A stretch of DNA of 59,832 bases. It comes from an uncultured Lachnospiraceae bacterium (GTDB taxonomy: Bacteria; Bacillota; Clostridia; Lachnospirales; Lachnospiraceae). The notes under the pieces were generated by a model. It had not been told where the DNA came from. It ran no database searches and was given only the letters and a program-made list of their open reading frames with translations. Location of the stretch: assembly GCA_947178145.1 (NCBI GenBank), contig CAMWXE010000025.1, positions 1-59,832 on the forward strand, given 5' to 3'. Numbering within the stretch: the first letter of the stretch is position 1; each line of letters begins with the position of its first letter. Position numbers and translations under genes: made by a program. This document shows positions 9,242 to 17,766 of this stretch, piece by piece.

Positions 9242-9757
9242 ATGAAGAGAAATATCATATTGTTTTTTGTAATATTGTGTGGATTTGTCCTTCAGACAAC
9301 ACTATTCCAGGCGTTAAGTTTTGGAGGGATCTCTCCCAATATATTGATTATTATCACAGTTTCCTATGGGTTTATGCATGGCAAGAAATATGGTATGGTC
9401 GTGGGCTTTCTATGCGGGCTGTTGATGGACATTTTTTATGGAAATGTTCTTGGATTTTATGCGTTGGTCTATTTGTACATAGGAGCAGCCAACGGTGTAT
9501 TCCACAGTATATTTTACCAGGATGACATTAAGCTGCCGCTGGTGCTGATTCTTGCAAGTGACTTTGCCTATTCCTTTACCTGTTATGTGCTGTTGTATCT
9601 TTTGAGGGGAAGATTTAATTTTCTTTTTTATCTAAAAAATATTATAATACCTGAGGTTGTTTATACAATCTTTGTTACAGTGTTTATATATCCATGTATC
9701 TTGTTGCTGAACAGGACAGAAGATGATGTTGAAAGAGGTGACAATAAGGTTGTTTAA
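9242..9757 (+). CDS. mreD: Rod shape-determining protein MreD
   Basis: A 171-residue polytopic membrane protein with about five hydrophobic segments, starting MKRNIILFFVILCGFVLQTTLFQ, plus the glycine-rich GLLMDIFYGNVLGFYAL typical of MreD. It is part of the wall-elongation complex. Its end overlaps the PBP2 start by about 35 bases. Confidence 0.9.
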   Translation: MKRNIILFFVILCGFVLQTTLFQALSFGGISPNILIIITVSYGFMHGKKYGMVVGFLCGLLMDIFYGNVLGFYALVYLYIGAANGVFHSIFYQDDIKLPLVLILASDFAYSFTCYVLLYLLRGRFNFLFYLKNIIIPEVVYTIFVTVFIYPCILLLNRTEDDVERGDNKVV

Positions 9758-12620
9758 AAGAATTGGCGAAGGATTGTATAATCTGATCACTTCCAGATTG
9801 CTGCTGTTGTTTATTGTATTTGTTGGCATGGCAGTAGTTTTGATCTATAGGTTGTTTGACTTACAGATTGTCAATGGAGAATCGTATGTGGACAACTTTC
9901 GCCTGATGATACAGAGAGAACGCATTACAGAAGGGACACGTGGAAATATCTATGACAGGAATGGAAATCTGCTTGCGTACAATGAGCTGGCCTATTCTGT
10001 CACAATAGAGGATGTGTACGAATCTGGCTCTACCAGAAATGAAAAATTGAACGAGACGCTCTACAAACTAATTCATATGATTGAGGATAACGGAGACAGC
10101 ATTGTCAGCGATTTTAACATTATTCTGAATGATAATAATGATTATGAATTTACTGTTGAAGGAACAAGGTTGCTTCGATTCAAAGCTGATGTGTATGGCT
10201 GCGCTACATTAGATAGTCCCAAGTTTAAATATTACATGAGAAATGCCTCTGCACAGGAAATCATAGATTATCTTGTGGAGCGTTTTAGTATAGGCGCTAT
10301 TCGGCCGGGAGAGGATGGTGATCGAACATTTTTTCCAGGGGAGGGTTATACCAAGAAGGAAATTCTCCAGATGGTTACACTTCGATACCAGATGAATTTA
10401 TACAGTTTTCAGCGGTATATTCCAACAACAGTCGCCACAGATGTGTCACAGAAGACAGTTGCTGTAGTTATGGAGAATATATCTGAGCTGGAGGGCGTTG
10501 CCATTGAGGAGGATATGATCCGGAGATATAACTATCCATACTATTTTTCCCATATCCTTGGCTATACTGGCAAGATTTCTTCCGAGGAGCTTGTGACACT
10601 TTCGGAGCAGGATGACAGCTATACGATGAATGATACTGTTGGAAAAGGTGGAATCGAGCAGGTTATGGAACTGGAACTTCAGGGGAAAAAGGGTTCCGAA
10701 ACCATTTATGTAGACAATCTGGGAAAGGTTATTGCTATCACAGACATTATCGAGGCGCAGGCTGGCAATGATGTGTATCTGACGTTGGATAAGGACCTGC
10801 AGGTAGCGATTTATAAAATATTAGAGCAGAAGCTCGCAAGTATTATTGTCTCCAAAACCAGAAATATTTACAATTATGATCCGCTCAAGTCTGCATCACG
10901 TCAGGATATTATTATTCCGATTGATGATGTGTATTTTGCCCTGATTGACAATAATGTGATTGATATCAATCACTTCACAGAGGAAAACGCCTACGATACC
11001 GAGAAGGAAGTTTATCAGATTTTCCTTGAAAAGCAGGCAAGTGTTCTTGCATCAATCGAGGAGGAGCTTTCTGTTACAAAGACGCCTTACAACAAGTTGA
11101 CAAAGGAGTTCAAAAACTACGAAAGCTATATCGTTTCCATGCTTACAGAGAAAGGTGTTCTGGTCAGTTCATCCATCAACAGGAACGATCCGACCTACAT
11201 TGCATGGACGACAGAAGAAGTCATAAGCCTGAATGAATATTTGACTTATGCAATTGCGCAGAACTGGATTGATGTCACGAAGCTTTCTGTGGAGTCACAG
11301 TATTCCGATTCGACAGAAGTGCTGGAAAGTATGATACAATATATTACTGAAAATTTGCAGAACAATATCCGGTTTTCCAAGAAAATGTACCAGTATATGA
11401 TTACCAATCAGACAATCACAGGCAGACAAATCTGTATGCTGCTGTGGGAACAGGATCTGATCACTGTTGAGGAGAGCAAGATCACGGCACTGAAAAACGG
11501 ATCTGCCAATCCATATAATTTTATGCTGGATATGATACGTACATTACAAATTACACCAGCACAACTGGCGCTTGATCCCTGCAAAGGTTCCTGTGTTGTG
11601 ACAGATGTCAACACAGGGGAGGTGCTTGCACTGGTATCTTATCCGGGATATGATATCAATAAACTGGCAAACGGCGTAGATGCAGAGTATTTTGCGAAGC
11701 TGCAGGCAGATTTGTCTGTGCCACAGTGGAGTGCTGCCACACAGCAGGAAACTGCGCCAGGTTCCACATTTAAGATGGTATCTGCTGTTGCTGCCATGGA
11801 GGAAGGTGTCGTTTCGTCGTTGAGCGAAACAATCGCCTGTCACAGTGTCTTTGACAAGATCGAGCCTCCGATTCGATGCTGGTCCTCTGTTGGACATGGT
11901 TCCATGAATCTGTCAAATGCGATCGCAAACTCATGTAATGTGTACTTCTACGAGATTGGATACAGGCTTGCGCAGGATGATAATGGCTACAATGATGAAT
12001 ATGGACTTTCGAGGCTTGAAAAATATGCAGATCTGTTTGGACTCACAGAGAAATCAGGGATCGAGATTACAGAGTCCGAACCGAAATTTTCTGATGAATA
12101 CATTGTTCCATCGGCAATTGGGCAAGGTTCTAACAACTATACAACGGTAGGACTTGCAAGGTATCTTACAGCTGTTGCGAATAGTGGTACTGTGTATAAA
12201 CTAAGTATTTTGGACAAGTTGACAGATTCGAAAGGAAATTTGCTTGAGGATTATACCCCGGAGATAAGAAACACGATTGATATTGATGCCAGCATATGGA
12301 ATGCCATTCATACTGGAATGCGAACAGTGGTGGAAAACAAAACTTATTATAAGGATTTAACAGTAAATGTTGCCGGGAAAACTGGTACAGCACAGGAGGG
12401 ACGGAACCGCACCAATCATGCGGTATTTCTTAGTTATGCACCCTATGAGGATCCTGAGATATCAGTAACAGTGCGTATTGCATATGGGTATAGCTCAGAT
12501 TACGCAGCACAGACTGCAAGGGATGTATATAAATATTACTATGGTCTGGCAGAGGAAGATGAGCTTTTGACAGGTACAGCAGCAGTTCCTGAGTCTGTCA
12601 GTGGAACACAACAAGACTAA
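9723..12620 (+). CDS. mrdA: Penicillin-binding protein 2 (elongasome transpeptidase)
   Basis: A 965-residue class B PBP that cross-links peptidoglycan during elongation, with RodA as glycosyltransferase partner. It has one membrane segment (residues 20-40), a dimerization domain with RITEGTRGNIYDRNG, and a transpeptidase domain with all three active-site motifs: STFK, SCN and KTGT. It is far longer than the 600-700 residues of most PBP2. A segment of about 230 residues, roughly 360-600, lies between YLTLDKDLQVAI and the transpeptidase core and has no motif I recognise. The start could be ATG 9723 or 9726, inside the mreD end. Confidence 0.92.
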   Translation: MMLKEVTIRLFKRIGEGLYNLITSRLLLLFIVFVGMAVVLIYRLFDLQIVNGESYVDNFRLMIQRERITEGTRGNIYDRNGNLLAYNELAYSVTIEDVYESGSTRNEKLNETLYKLIHMIEDNGDSIVSDFNIILNDNNDYEFTVEGTRLLRFKADVYGCATLDSPKFKYYMRNASAQEIIDYLVERFSIGAIRPGEDGDRTFFPGEGYTKKEILQMVTLRYQMNLYSFQRYIPTTVATDVSQKTVAVVMENISELEGVAIEEDMIRRYNYPYYFSHILGYTGKISSEELVTLSEQDDSYTMNDTVGKGGIEQVMELELQGKKGSETIYVDNLGKVIAITDIIEAQAGNDVYLTLDKDLQVAIYKILEQKLASIIVSKTRNIYNYDPLKSASRQDIIIPIDDVYFALIDNNVIDINHFTEENAYDTEKEVYQIFLEKQASVLASIEEELSVTKTPYNKLTKEFKNYESYIVSMLTEKGVLVSSSINRNDPTYIAWTTEEVISLNEYLTYAIAQNWIDVTKLSVESQYSDSTEVLESMIQYITENLQNNIRFSKKMYQYMITNQTITGRQICMLLWEQDLITVEESKITALKNGSANPYNFMLDMIRTLQITPAQLALDPCKGSCVVTDVNTGEVLALVSYPGYDINKLANGVDAEYFAKLQADLSVPQWSAATQQETAPGSTFKMVSAVAAMEEGVVSSLSETIACHSVFDKIEPPIRCWSSVGHGSMNLSNAIANSCNVYFYEIGYRLAQDDNGYNDEYGLSRLEKYADLFGLTEKSGIEITESEPKFSDEYIVPSAIGQGSNNYTTVGLARYLTAVANSGTVYKLSILDKLTDSKGNLLEDYTPEIRNTIDIDASIWNAIHTGMRTVVENKTYYKDLTVNVAGKTGTAQEGRNRTNHAVFLSYAPYEDPEISVTVRIAYGYSSDYAAQTARDVYKYYYGLAEEDELLTGTAAVPESVSGTQQD

Positions 12621-12652
12621 GAGCAGCATCAAAAAACAAAAAAGGAGCAAAT

Positions 12653-13336
12653 GTGAAAAATTCAGTTATTTTAAAGAGTTTTCCGAATGGTATATCGGTT
12701 ATTATGGACAGTGCCATTTCATTTGAAGATTTGCTGGAGAATATTGCAGTAAAATTCAGAGAGGCAGACGGCTTCTTTAAGGACGCATCCGTGGCAATAT
12801 CTCTGGAAGGCAGAGAACTGACTGAGGATCAGGAAAGGGAAATACTGGATGCGATCACACAGAATTCGCGTTTGAATATACTGTGCCTTATAGGAAAAGA
12901 TGAGGAGAAAAATCTTAAGTTTCTCGGTGTACAAAACCATCTGAACTTTCAAGAGGATGAGAACAGCGGACAGTTTTACAGAGGAACGCTACAGGAAGGG
13001 GCATGCATAGAGACGGAACACAGTATTATCATTCTGGGCGATGTCTGCGAGGGAAGCAGCGTATATTCCAACAAAGATATTGTGATCCTTGGCGCTCTCA
13101 GAGGTGATGCTTACGCTGGGGCCGGTGGAAATAATAATCATTTTGTTGTAGCGCTCGATATGAAGCCTAATATTCTTCAGATTGGTGACCTTGTGTATAG
13201 CGGTCAGCCACAGAAAACTTCAAGATGGGGCTTTCACAAACAGCCCCAGGCCGTACCAAAGATTGCCTACACATATAATGGTGTTGTGCAGATGGAATCT
13301 ATTACAAAAGAATTGCTGGACAGCTTTACTCTGTAA
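12653..13336 (+). CDS. minC: Septum site-determining protein MinC
   Basis: A 227-residue MinC that inhibits FtsZ ring assembly away from mid-cell together with MinD. The C-terminal right-handed beta-helix is clear: GSSVYSNKDIVILGALRGDAYAGAGG, with the RGDAYAG-type MinD contact. The start is GTG 12653, preceded by AAAGGAG; the overlapping ATG at 12651 is followed at once by a stop. It begins the minCDE group inside the mre/rodA cluster. Confidence 0.92.
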   Translation: MKNSVILKSFPNGISVIMDSAISFEDLLENIAVKFREADGFFKDASVAISLEGRELTEDQEREILDAITQNSRLNILCLIGKDEEKNLKFLGVQNHLNFQEDENSGQFYRGTLQEGACIETEHSIIILGDVCEGSSVYSNKDIVILGALRGDAYAGAGGNNNHFVVALDMKPNILQIGDLVYSGQPQKTSRWGFHKQPQAVPKIAYTYNGVVQMESITKELLDSFTL

Positions 13337-13390
13337 GGAGCAATAGCAGAGTGTCCAGAGGACCATTATTTGTAATGGAGGATTATTCCT

Positions 13391-14200
13391 ATGAGTGAAG
13401 TAATTGTCGTTACATCAGGAAAAGGCGGTGTGGGTAAGACCACCACATCTGCAAACGTAGGAACGGGTCTGGCAGAAATGGGGAAAAGTGTCGTTTTGAT
13501 CGATGCCGACATAGGACTTCGAAATCTGGATGTCGTGATGGGGCTGGAGAACCGCATTGTATATAATCTTGTCGATGTGATTGAAGGCAACTGTCGATTA
13601 AAACAGGCATTAATCAAGGACAAAAGACATGCTGGTCTGTTTCTCATGCCAGCGGCACAGACAAGGGATAAAAACAGTATTACGCCAGGACAGATGGTCA
13701 AGCTGATAGACAGTTTGAGGGAACAGTTTGACTACATAATACTGGATTGCCCGGCTGGCATTGAACAGGGATTTCAAAATGCAATCGCTGGCGCGGACCA
13801 TGCAATCGTTGTGACAACACCAGAGGTCTCTGCCATCAGAGATGCAGATCGAATTATTGGACTGCTTGAGGCAAATGAGATCAAAAAAGTAGATTTGGTC
13901 TTGAACAGACTGCGACAGGATTTGATACGCCGAGGCGAGATGATGACGGTTGATGATGTACTTGACATATTAGGGCTTCCGCTCCTTGGAGTAGTGCCTG
14001 ACGATGAAAACGTTGTGATCGCAACCAATCAAGGGGAACCGTTGGTAGGCAAAAACTCAGATGCAGGACAGGCGTTCTACAATATATGCAGACGTCTGGA
14101 GGGAAACGAGGTTCCGATCAGGGATTTTGGAAAGAATATTACGATCTGGACAAGATTCTCAGGGTTATTCAGAAGAAATCTACAGGAGGAGCGCGCATGA
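13391..14200 (+). CDS. minD: Septum site-determining ATPase MinD
   Basis: A 269-residue ParA/MinD ATPase. The deviant Walker A motif SGKGGVGKTTT begins at about residue 10, with IDADIGLRNLDVVMGLENR and DCPAGIEQGFQNAI following. The C-terminal end (TRFSGLFRRN) can form the amphipathic membrane-targeting helix. MinD binds membrane as the ATP form and recruits MinC or MinE. The stop overlaps the minE start as ATGA. Confidence 0.97.
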   Translation: MSEVIVVTSGKGGVGKTTTSANVGTGLAEMGKSVVLIDADIGLRNLDVVMGLENRIVYNLVDVIEGNCRLKQALIKDKRHAGLFLMPAAQTRDKNSITPGQMVKLIDSLREQFDYIILDCPAGIEQGFQNAIAGADHAIVVTTPEVSAIRDADRIIGLLEANEIKKVDLVLNRLRQDLIRRGEMMTVDDVLDILGLPLLGVVPDDENVVIATNQGEPLVGKNSDAGQAFYNICRRLEGNEVPIRDFGKNITIWTRFSGLFRRNLQEERA

Positions 14201-14466
14201 GTTTATTTTCTATTTTTAAAAGAAAAACATCCAGTCAGATTGCCAAAGACAGACTGAAAATTTTACTGATCTCGGACAGAGTCAATTGCTCTCCGGAGAT
14301 GATGGAACTGATTAAGAATGATATTGCACAAGTGATATCAAAGTACATGCAAATCGATGCATCCAGCATGGAGGTTCAGATTGCCAAGACGGGAACCTCT
14401 GCAAGAAATGGTAAAAAGATGCCTGTTCTATATGCGAATATCCCCATACTGGATCTTCGCAGTTGA
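14197..14466 (+). CDS. minE: Cell division topological factor MinE
   Basis: An 89-residue MinE. The N-terminal helix MSLFSIFKRK is the membrane and MinD-contact element, followed by AKDRLKILLISDR and a C-terminal dimer domain. MinE stimulates MinD ATPase and drives oscillation in species where this has been tested. GGAGGAGCGCGC precedes ATG 14197, inside the minD stop. Confidence 0.92.
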   Translation: MSLFSIFKRKTSSQIAKDRLKILLISDRVNCSPEMMELIKNDIAQVISKYMQIDASSMEVQIAKTGTSARNGKKMPVLYANIPILDLRS

Positions 14467-15620
14467 TGTTTGGAAAAGGGATGTTAGGAAAGACAGGGAA
14501 AGGGAAAATGCTTAGAAAGTATAGAGTACGAGACTATGATTTCAAATTGATATTTTTGCTGGCAGCTGTTACGGTTATCGGAATATTGGCAATCGGCAGT
14601 GCGCGACCGGAGTATCAGAATAGACAGATTCTGGGATTTGTCATGGGTTTATTTATTATGATTGTGCTTTCGTTTTTTGATTATTCCTTTTTCCTGCGCT
14701 TTTACTGGATAATCTATGCATTGAATATCGCTTTTTTGCTGATGGTCGTCTTGTTTGGAAAGGAAGTAAATAATGCCAAACGCTGGCTTGAAATTGGAGG
14801 AATACAGTTTCAACCGTCGGAGCTTACCAAGATTATGCTTATTTTGTTTTATTCACAGTTTCTTCTGAAGCATCGGGAAACTTTGAATTCCCTGAAAAAC
14901 ATAGCAGTGATAATCTTATTGTTGTTACCGCCGCTGTATCTGGTATATGATCAGCCGGATATGTCTACCAGTATTGTTATTGCACTGATATTCTGTGTTG
15001 TGTGGTATGTGGGCGGATTGAGTTATAAATTTATATTTGGGACGCTTGCAGTATCTGTTCCTACAGCGGTTGTTCTTTTTATCATGATTCTGCAGCCGGA
15101 ACAGTCTATTATTAATAACTTTCAGCAGCGGCGTATTCTCGCGTGGCTTGAGCCGGAAAAATACGCGCAGACGACAGCCTATCAGCAGACCAATGCGATC
15201 ATGGCAATCGGTTCCGGACAGTTGTGGGGCAAAGGTCTGAATAACACGATGATCTCTGTCAAGAATGGCAATTTTGTGTCGGAGCCACAGACGGACTTCA
15301 TTTTCACGATCGTAGGTGAGGAACTTGGGTTTGTGGGTGGCTGTGCCGTAGTGATTCTGCTATTTCTTATCACACTGGAGTGTCTGAATGTGGCAAGAAA
15401 GGCAAAAGATCTGGCGGGAACCTGTATTGCATCCGGAATGGCGGCGCTTGTCGGTTTTCAGAGTTTTGTCAATATAGCAGTCGCAACAGGACTCTTTCCG
15501 AATACGGGAGTGCCGCTTCCGTTTGTGAGTTATGGCCTTACGTCGCTGGTGAGTCTGTATATAGGAATGGGGATTGTACTAAATGTACGATTGCAGTGTG
15601 TTAGAAAATACAATAATTAA
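14466..15620 (+). CDS. rodA: RodA/FtsW-type peptidoglycan polymerase
   Basis: A 384-residue SEDS-family membrane protein with about ten hydrophobic segments. SEDS proteins polymerise glycan strands from lipid II. Diagnostic stretches are NNAKRWLEIGGIQFQPSE, LGFVGG and the C-terminal NTGVPLPFVSYG. With PBP2 in the same cluster it is assigned to elongation rather than division. The start is uncertain: ATG 14466 gives TGATG coupling to minE, while ATG 14508 has a better ribosome binding site (AGGGAAAGGG). Confidence 0.9.
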   Translation: MFGKGMLGKTGKGKMLRKYRVRDYDFKLIFLLAAVTVIGILAIGSARPEYQNRQILGFVMGLFIMIVLSFFDYSFFLRFYWIIYALNIAFLLMVVLFGKEVNNAKRWLEIGGIQFQPSELTKIMLILFYSQFLLKHRETLNSLKNIAVIILLLLPPLYLVYDQPDMSTSIVIALIFCVVWYVGGLSYKFIFGTLAVSVPTAVVLFIMILQPEQSIINNFQQRRILAWLEPEKYAQTTAYQQTNAIMAIGSGQLWGKGLNNTMISVKNGNFVSEPQTDFIFTIVGEELGFVGGCAVVILLFLITLECLNVARKAKDLAGTCIASGMAALVGFQSFVNIAVATGLFPNTGVPLPFVSYGLTSLVSLYIGMGIVLNVRLQCVRKYNN

Positions 15621-15760
15621 GCGAAAAGTTAGTCAGGTTGCACAAAGTCAGGTAAAAATGTTAAATTTTTTTGAATTAAATGATAAAAATATAGATTTTT
15701 AGCAGCAAAAGGGTTAGAATATATTTAGATAAATAATTGACAAAGGAAGGTGCATAGACT

Positions 15761-16156
15761 ATGAATATTGCGTTAATCGCGCATGACGGAAAGAAAAAAT
15801 TAATGCAGAATTTTTGTATAGCTTACAGAGGTATTTTAAGCAAAAATGAGCTGTACGCGACAGGGACGACAGGCAGATTAATAGAGGAGGTAACCAATCT
15901 CAATATTCATAAATATTTGGCGGGACATCTGGGAGGAGAACAGCAAATCTGTGCACAGATTGAACACAACCAGATGGATCTTGTAATATTTTTGAGAGAT
16001 CCTTTGAACTCCAAATCCCATGAACCAGATGTGAACAATGCGGTGAAGCTTTGCGATATTCACAATATACCATTAGCAACGAACCTTGCATCAGCAGAAT
16101 TGCTGATCAGGTCATTGGACAGAGGAGATTTGGATTGGCGTGAAATGTATAAATAA
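15761..16156 (+). CDS. mgsA: Methylglyoxal synthase
   Basis: A 131-residue MgsA that converts dihydroxyacetone phosphate to methylglyoxal and phosphate, a bypass of lower glycolysis. It has ALIAHDGKK at the start, ATGTTGRLI for phosphate binding, GGEQQI, and FLRDPL with the catalytic Asp region. AAGGAAGG precedes ATG 15761. The final codons overlap the start of the next gene. Confidence 0.95.
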   Translation: MNIALIAHDGKKKLMQNFCIAYRGILSKNELYATGTTGRLIEEVTNLNIHKYLAGHLGGEQQICAQIEHNQMDLVIFLRDPLNSKSHEPDVNNAVKLCDIHNIPLATNLASAELLIRSLDRGDLDWREMYK

Positions 16157-17129
16157 ATTTAGCAGGATATTAGGCATTATCCTGACTTCTCTTGCATTGA
16201 CATCAAGTCTCGCAGGTTGTGGGGCAAAGGAATACACGTTCGCATACGACAGAGACAGAAACAATTCAAGCTTTTCTGTCACATCCCATACACAGGGAAA
16301 GACAGTGGACGCGTTTGCGTCAGGCTTATGTGTCACGGCGGGTGATGTCTCAGCAGATATAGATGTTGATATGTCTCAGGCGACAGCAGCAGGATTATTC
16401 GATCTTTCTTCCGGCCAGGTTATTTATGCAAAGAATGTGCATGAGAAGTTAAATCCAGCAAGCCTTACCAAGATTTTGACAGCACTGTGCGCTTTAAAAT
16501 ACGGAAATCAGGATGATATGCTCACCGCGACAGAAAATGTACTGATAAGTGAATCAGGTGCTGTAAAGCTTGGCCTTACAGCAGGAGATACGATGACGAT
16601 GGATCAGGCGCTTTATACGCTGCTGCTGAAATCGTCAAACGATGTGGCGATTATGATTGCAGAGCACATAAGTGGAAGCGTTGAGGAATTTGCAAAGCTG
16701 ATGAATGACACCGCAAACAGTCTTGGCGCGACGAACAGCAATTTTGTCAACCCGCATGGACTGACAGACCCCAATCATTATACGACAGCATATGATTTAT
16801 ATCTGATCTGTAATGAAGCTGTAAAATATGATAAGATTGTGGAGATTATTCAAACGCCAGCCTATACTTCAGTATATCATGATGCAAACGGCAAGGACAA
16901 ATTTATTGATGTGGCAAATTCTAATGCATATATCAAGGGCGAGATCCCTGCCCCAAATAATGTGACTGTGATTGGCGGAAAAACCGGAACAACAAATGCA
17001 GCGGGAAACTGTCTGATTCTGTATGCAAAAGATCTTTCGGGAAATCCGTATATCTCCATTATTCTGCAATCAAACGATAGGACAACAATGTACACAGAGA
17101 TGACAGATTTATTAAGTGAAATTACGTAA
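16140..17129 (+). CDS. Lipoprotein D-alanyl-D-alanine carboxypeptidase (PBP5/DacA type)
   Basis: A 329-residue serine carboxypeptidase that trims the terminal D-Ala of peptidoglycan peptides. It has a signal peptide with lipobox LAGC at about residue 26, so it should be a lipid-anchored surface protein. Active-site motifs are SLTK, SSN and KTGT. It lacks the long C-terminal PBP5 domain and ends shortly after the catalytic domain. The start is GTG 16140, with AGAGGAG at 16121-16127, inside the mgsA end. Confidence 0.88.
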   Translation: MKCINKFSRILGIILTSLALTSSLAGCGAKEYTFAYDRDRNNSSFSVTSHTQGKTVDAFASGLCVTAGDVSADIDVDMSQATAAGLFDLSSGQVIYAKNVHEKLNPASLTKILTALCALKYGNQDDMLTATENVLISESGAVKLGLTAGDTMTMDQALYTLLLKSSNDVAIMIAEHISGSVEEFAKLMNDTANSLGATNSNFVNPHGLTDPNHYTTAYDLYLICNEAVKYDKIVEIIQTPAYTSVYHDANGKDKFIDVANSNAYIKGEIPAPNNVTVIGGKTGTTNAAGNCLILYAKDLSGNPYISIILQSNDRTTMYTEMTDLLSEIT

Positions 17130-17175
17130 TGGTATCTGCAGCATCATATTTTTTTATCAATATTGTAAGTTAGAG

Positions 17176-17204
17176 TTGTTTTTTCTTTTGGATTCATCTA
17201 TAAT
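17176..17204 (+). promoter_or_regulatory. Sigma-A promoter for the P-loop gene
   Basis: TTGTTT (17176-17181), 17 bases, TATAAT (17199-17204). It lies 58 bases before the start of the P-loop gene. Confidence 0.65.
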
Positions 17205-17261
17205 TAGATTAATGGATTTATTCAATTACATTAAAGATATGAATTTTAGGAGGTATTGCTT

Positions 17262-17684
17262 ATGGTGCAGCTTATTGTTGGAAAAAAGGGAAAAGGCAAG
17301 ACAAAATTTATTCTGGATATGGTTAATAAAGAGGTGGCCAATGCATCTGGAAACATTGTATATCTTGATAAAGGCAATGATCATATGTATGAGCTGAATA
17401 ACAAGGTAAGACTTATCAATGTGAGGGATTATGGGGTGGCCAATGCAGACGAATTTGTTGGCTTCATTCGCGGCATCGTTTCTCAGGATCATGATCTGGA
17501 ACAGATTTACTTTGATGGATTTTTAAAGATTTCTTGTCTTGAGGGAACAGATCAAGTCGAAGAAGTAATTCATAAGCTGGATTCCATTAGTGATACATAC
17601 GGATTTAAGGTAGTTGCAAGTATTTCGCTGGACGAGTCAGAGTTGTCTGAGAATTTAAAATCAAAGGTACTCGTTGCTCTGTAA
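17262..17684 (+). CDS. Small P-loop protein of unknown function
   Basis: A 140-residue protein beginning MVQLIVGKKGKGKTKFIL, a P-loop nucleotide-binding motif right at the N-terminus. The remainder looks like a minimal NTPase fold with strands ending in NIVYLDKGND, QIYFDGFLK and KVVASISLDESE. Similar proteins are sometimes labelled as twitching-motility-like, without proof. TTTAGGAGGT precedes ATG 17262. It has its own promoter and terminator and lies ahead of the HlyD-like, yggS and sepF genes, so a link to division is possible but unproven. Confidence 0.65.
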   Translation: MVQLIVGKKGKGKTKFILDMVNKEVANASGNIVYLDKGNDHMYELNNKVRLINVRDYGVANADEFVGFIRGIVSQDHDLEQIYFDGFLKISCLEGTDQVEEVIHKLDSISDTYGFKVVASISLDESELSENLKSKVLVAL

Positions 17685-17720
17685 TATTTGAAACGGATTA
17701 TATATTGAATTGAATAGGAA

Positions 17721-17747
17721 GCCTCGGGAAATTTACCGGGGCTTTTT
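17721..17747 (+). terminator. Rho-independent terminator after the P-loop gene
   Basis: GCCTCGG (17721-17727) pairs with CCGGGGC (17736-17742), with one wobble, and is followed by TTTTTT. The next gene starts only 20 bases later, so it may also attenuate that gene. Confidence 0.75.
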
Positions 17748-17766
17748 TGTAAGGAGAATTATTTTA

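Noticed and set aside
11340..11620. Separate gene inside the PBP2 insertion
   Set aside because: The frame is continuous with both flanking domains and has no internal start signals.
14466..14497. Frameshift between minE and rodA
   Set aside because: The close spacing is normal translational coupling (TGATG); both proteins are full length.
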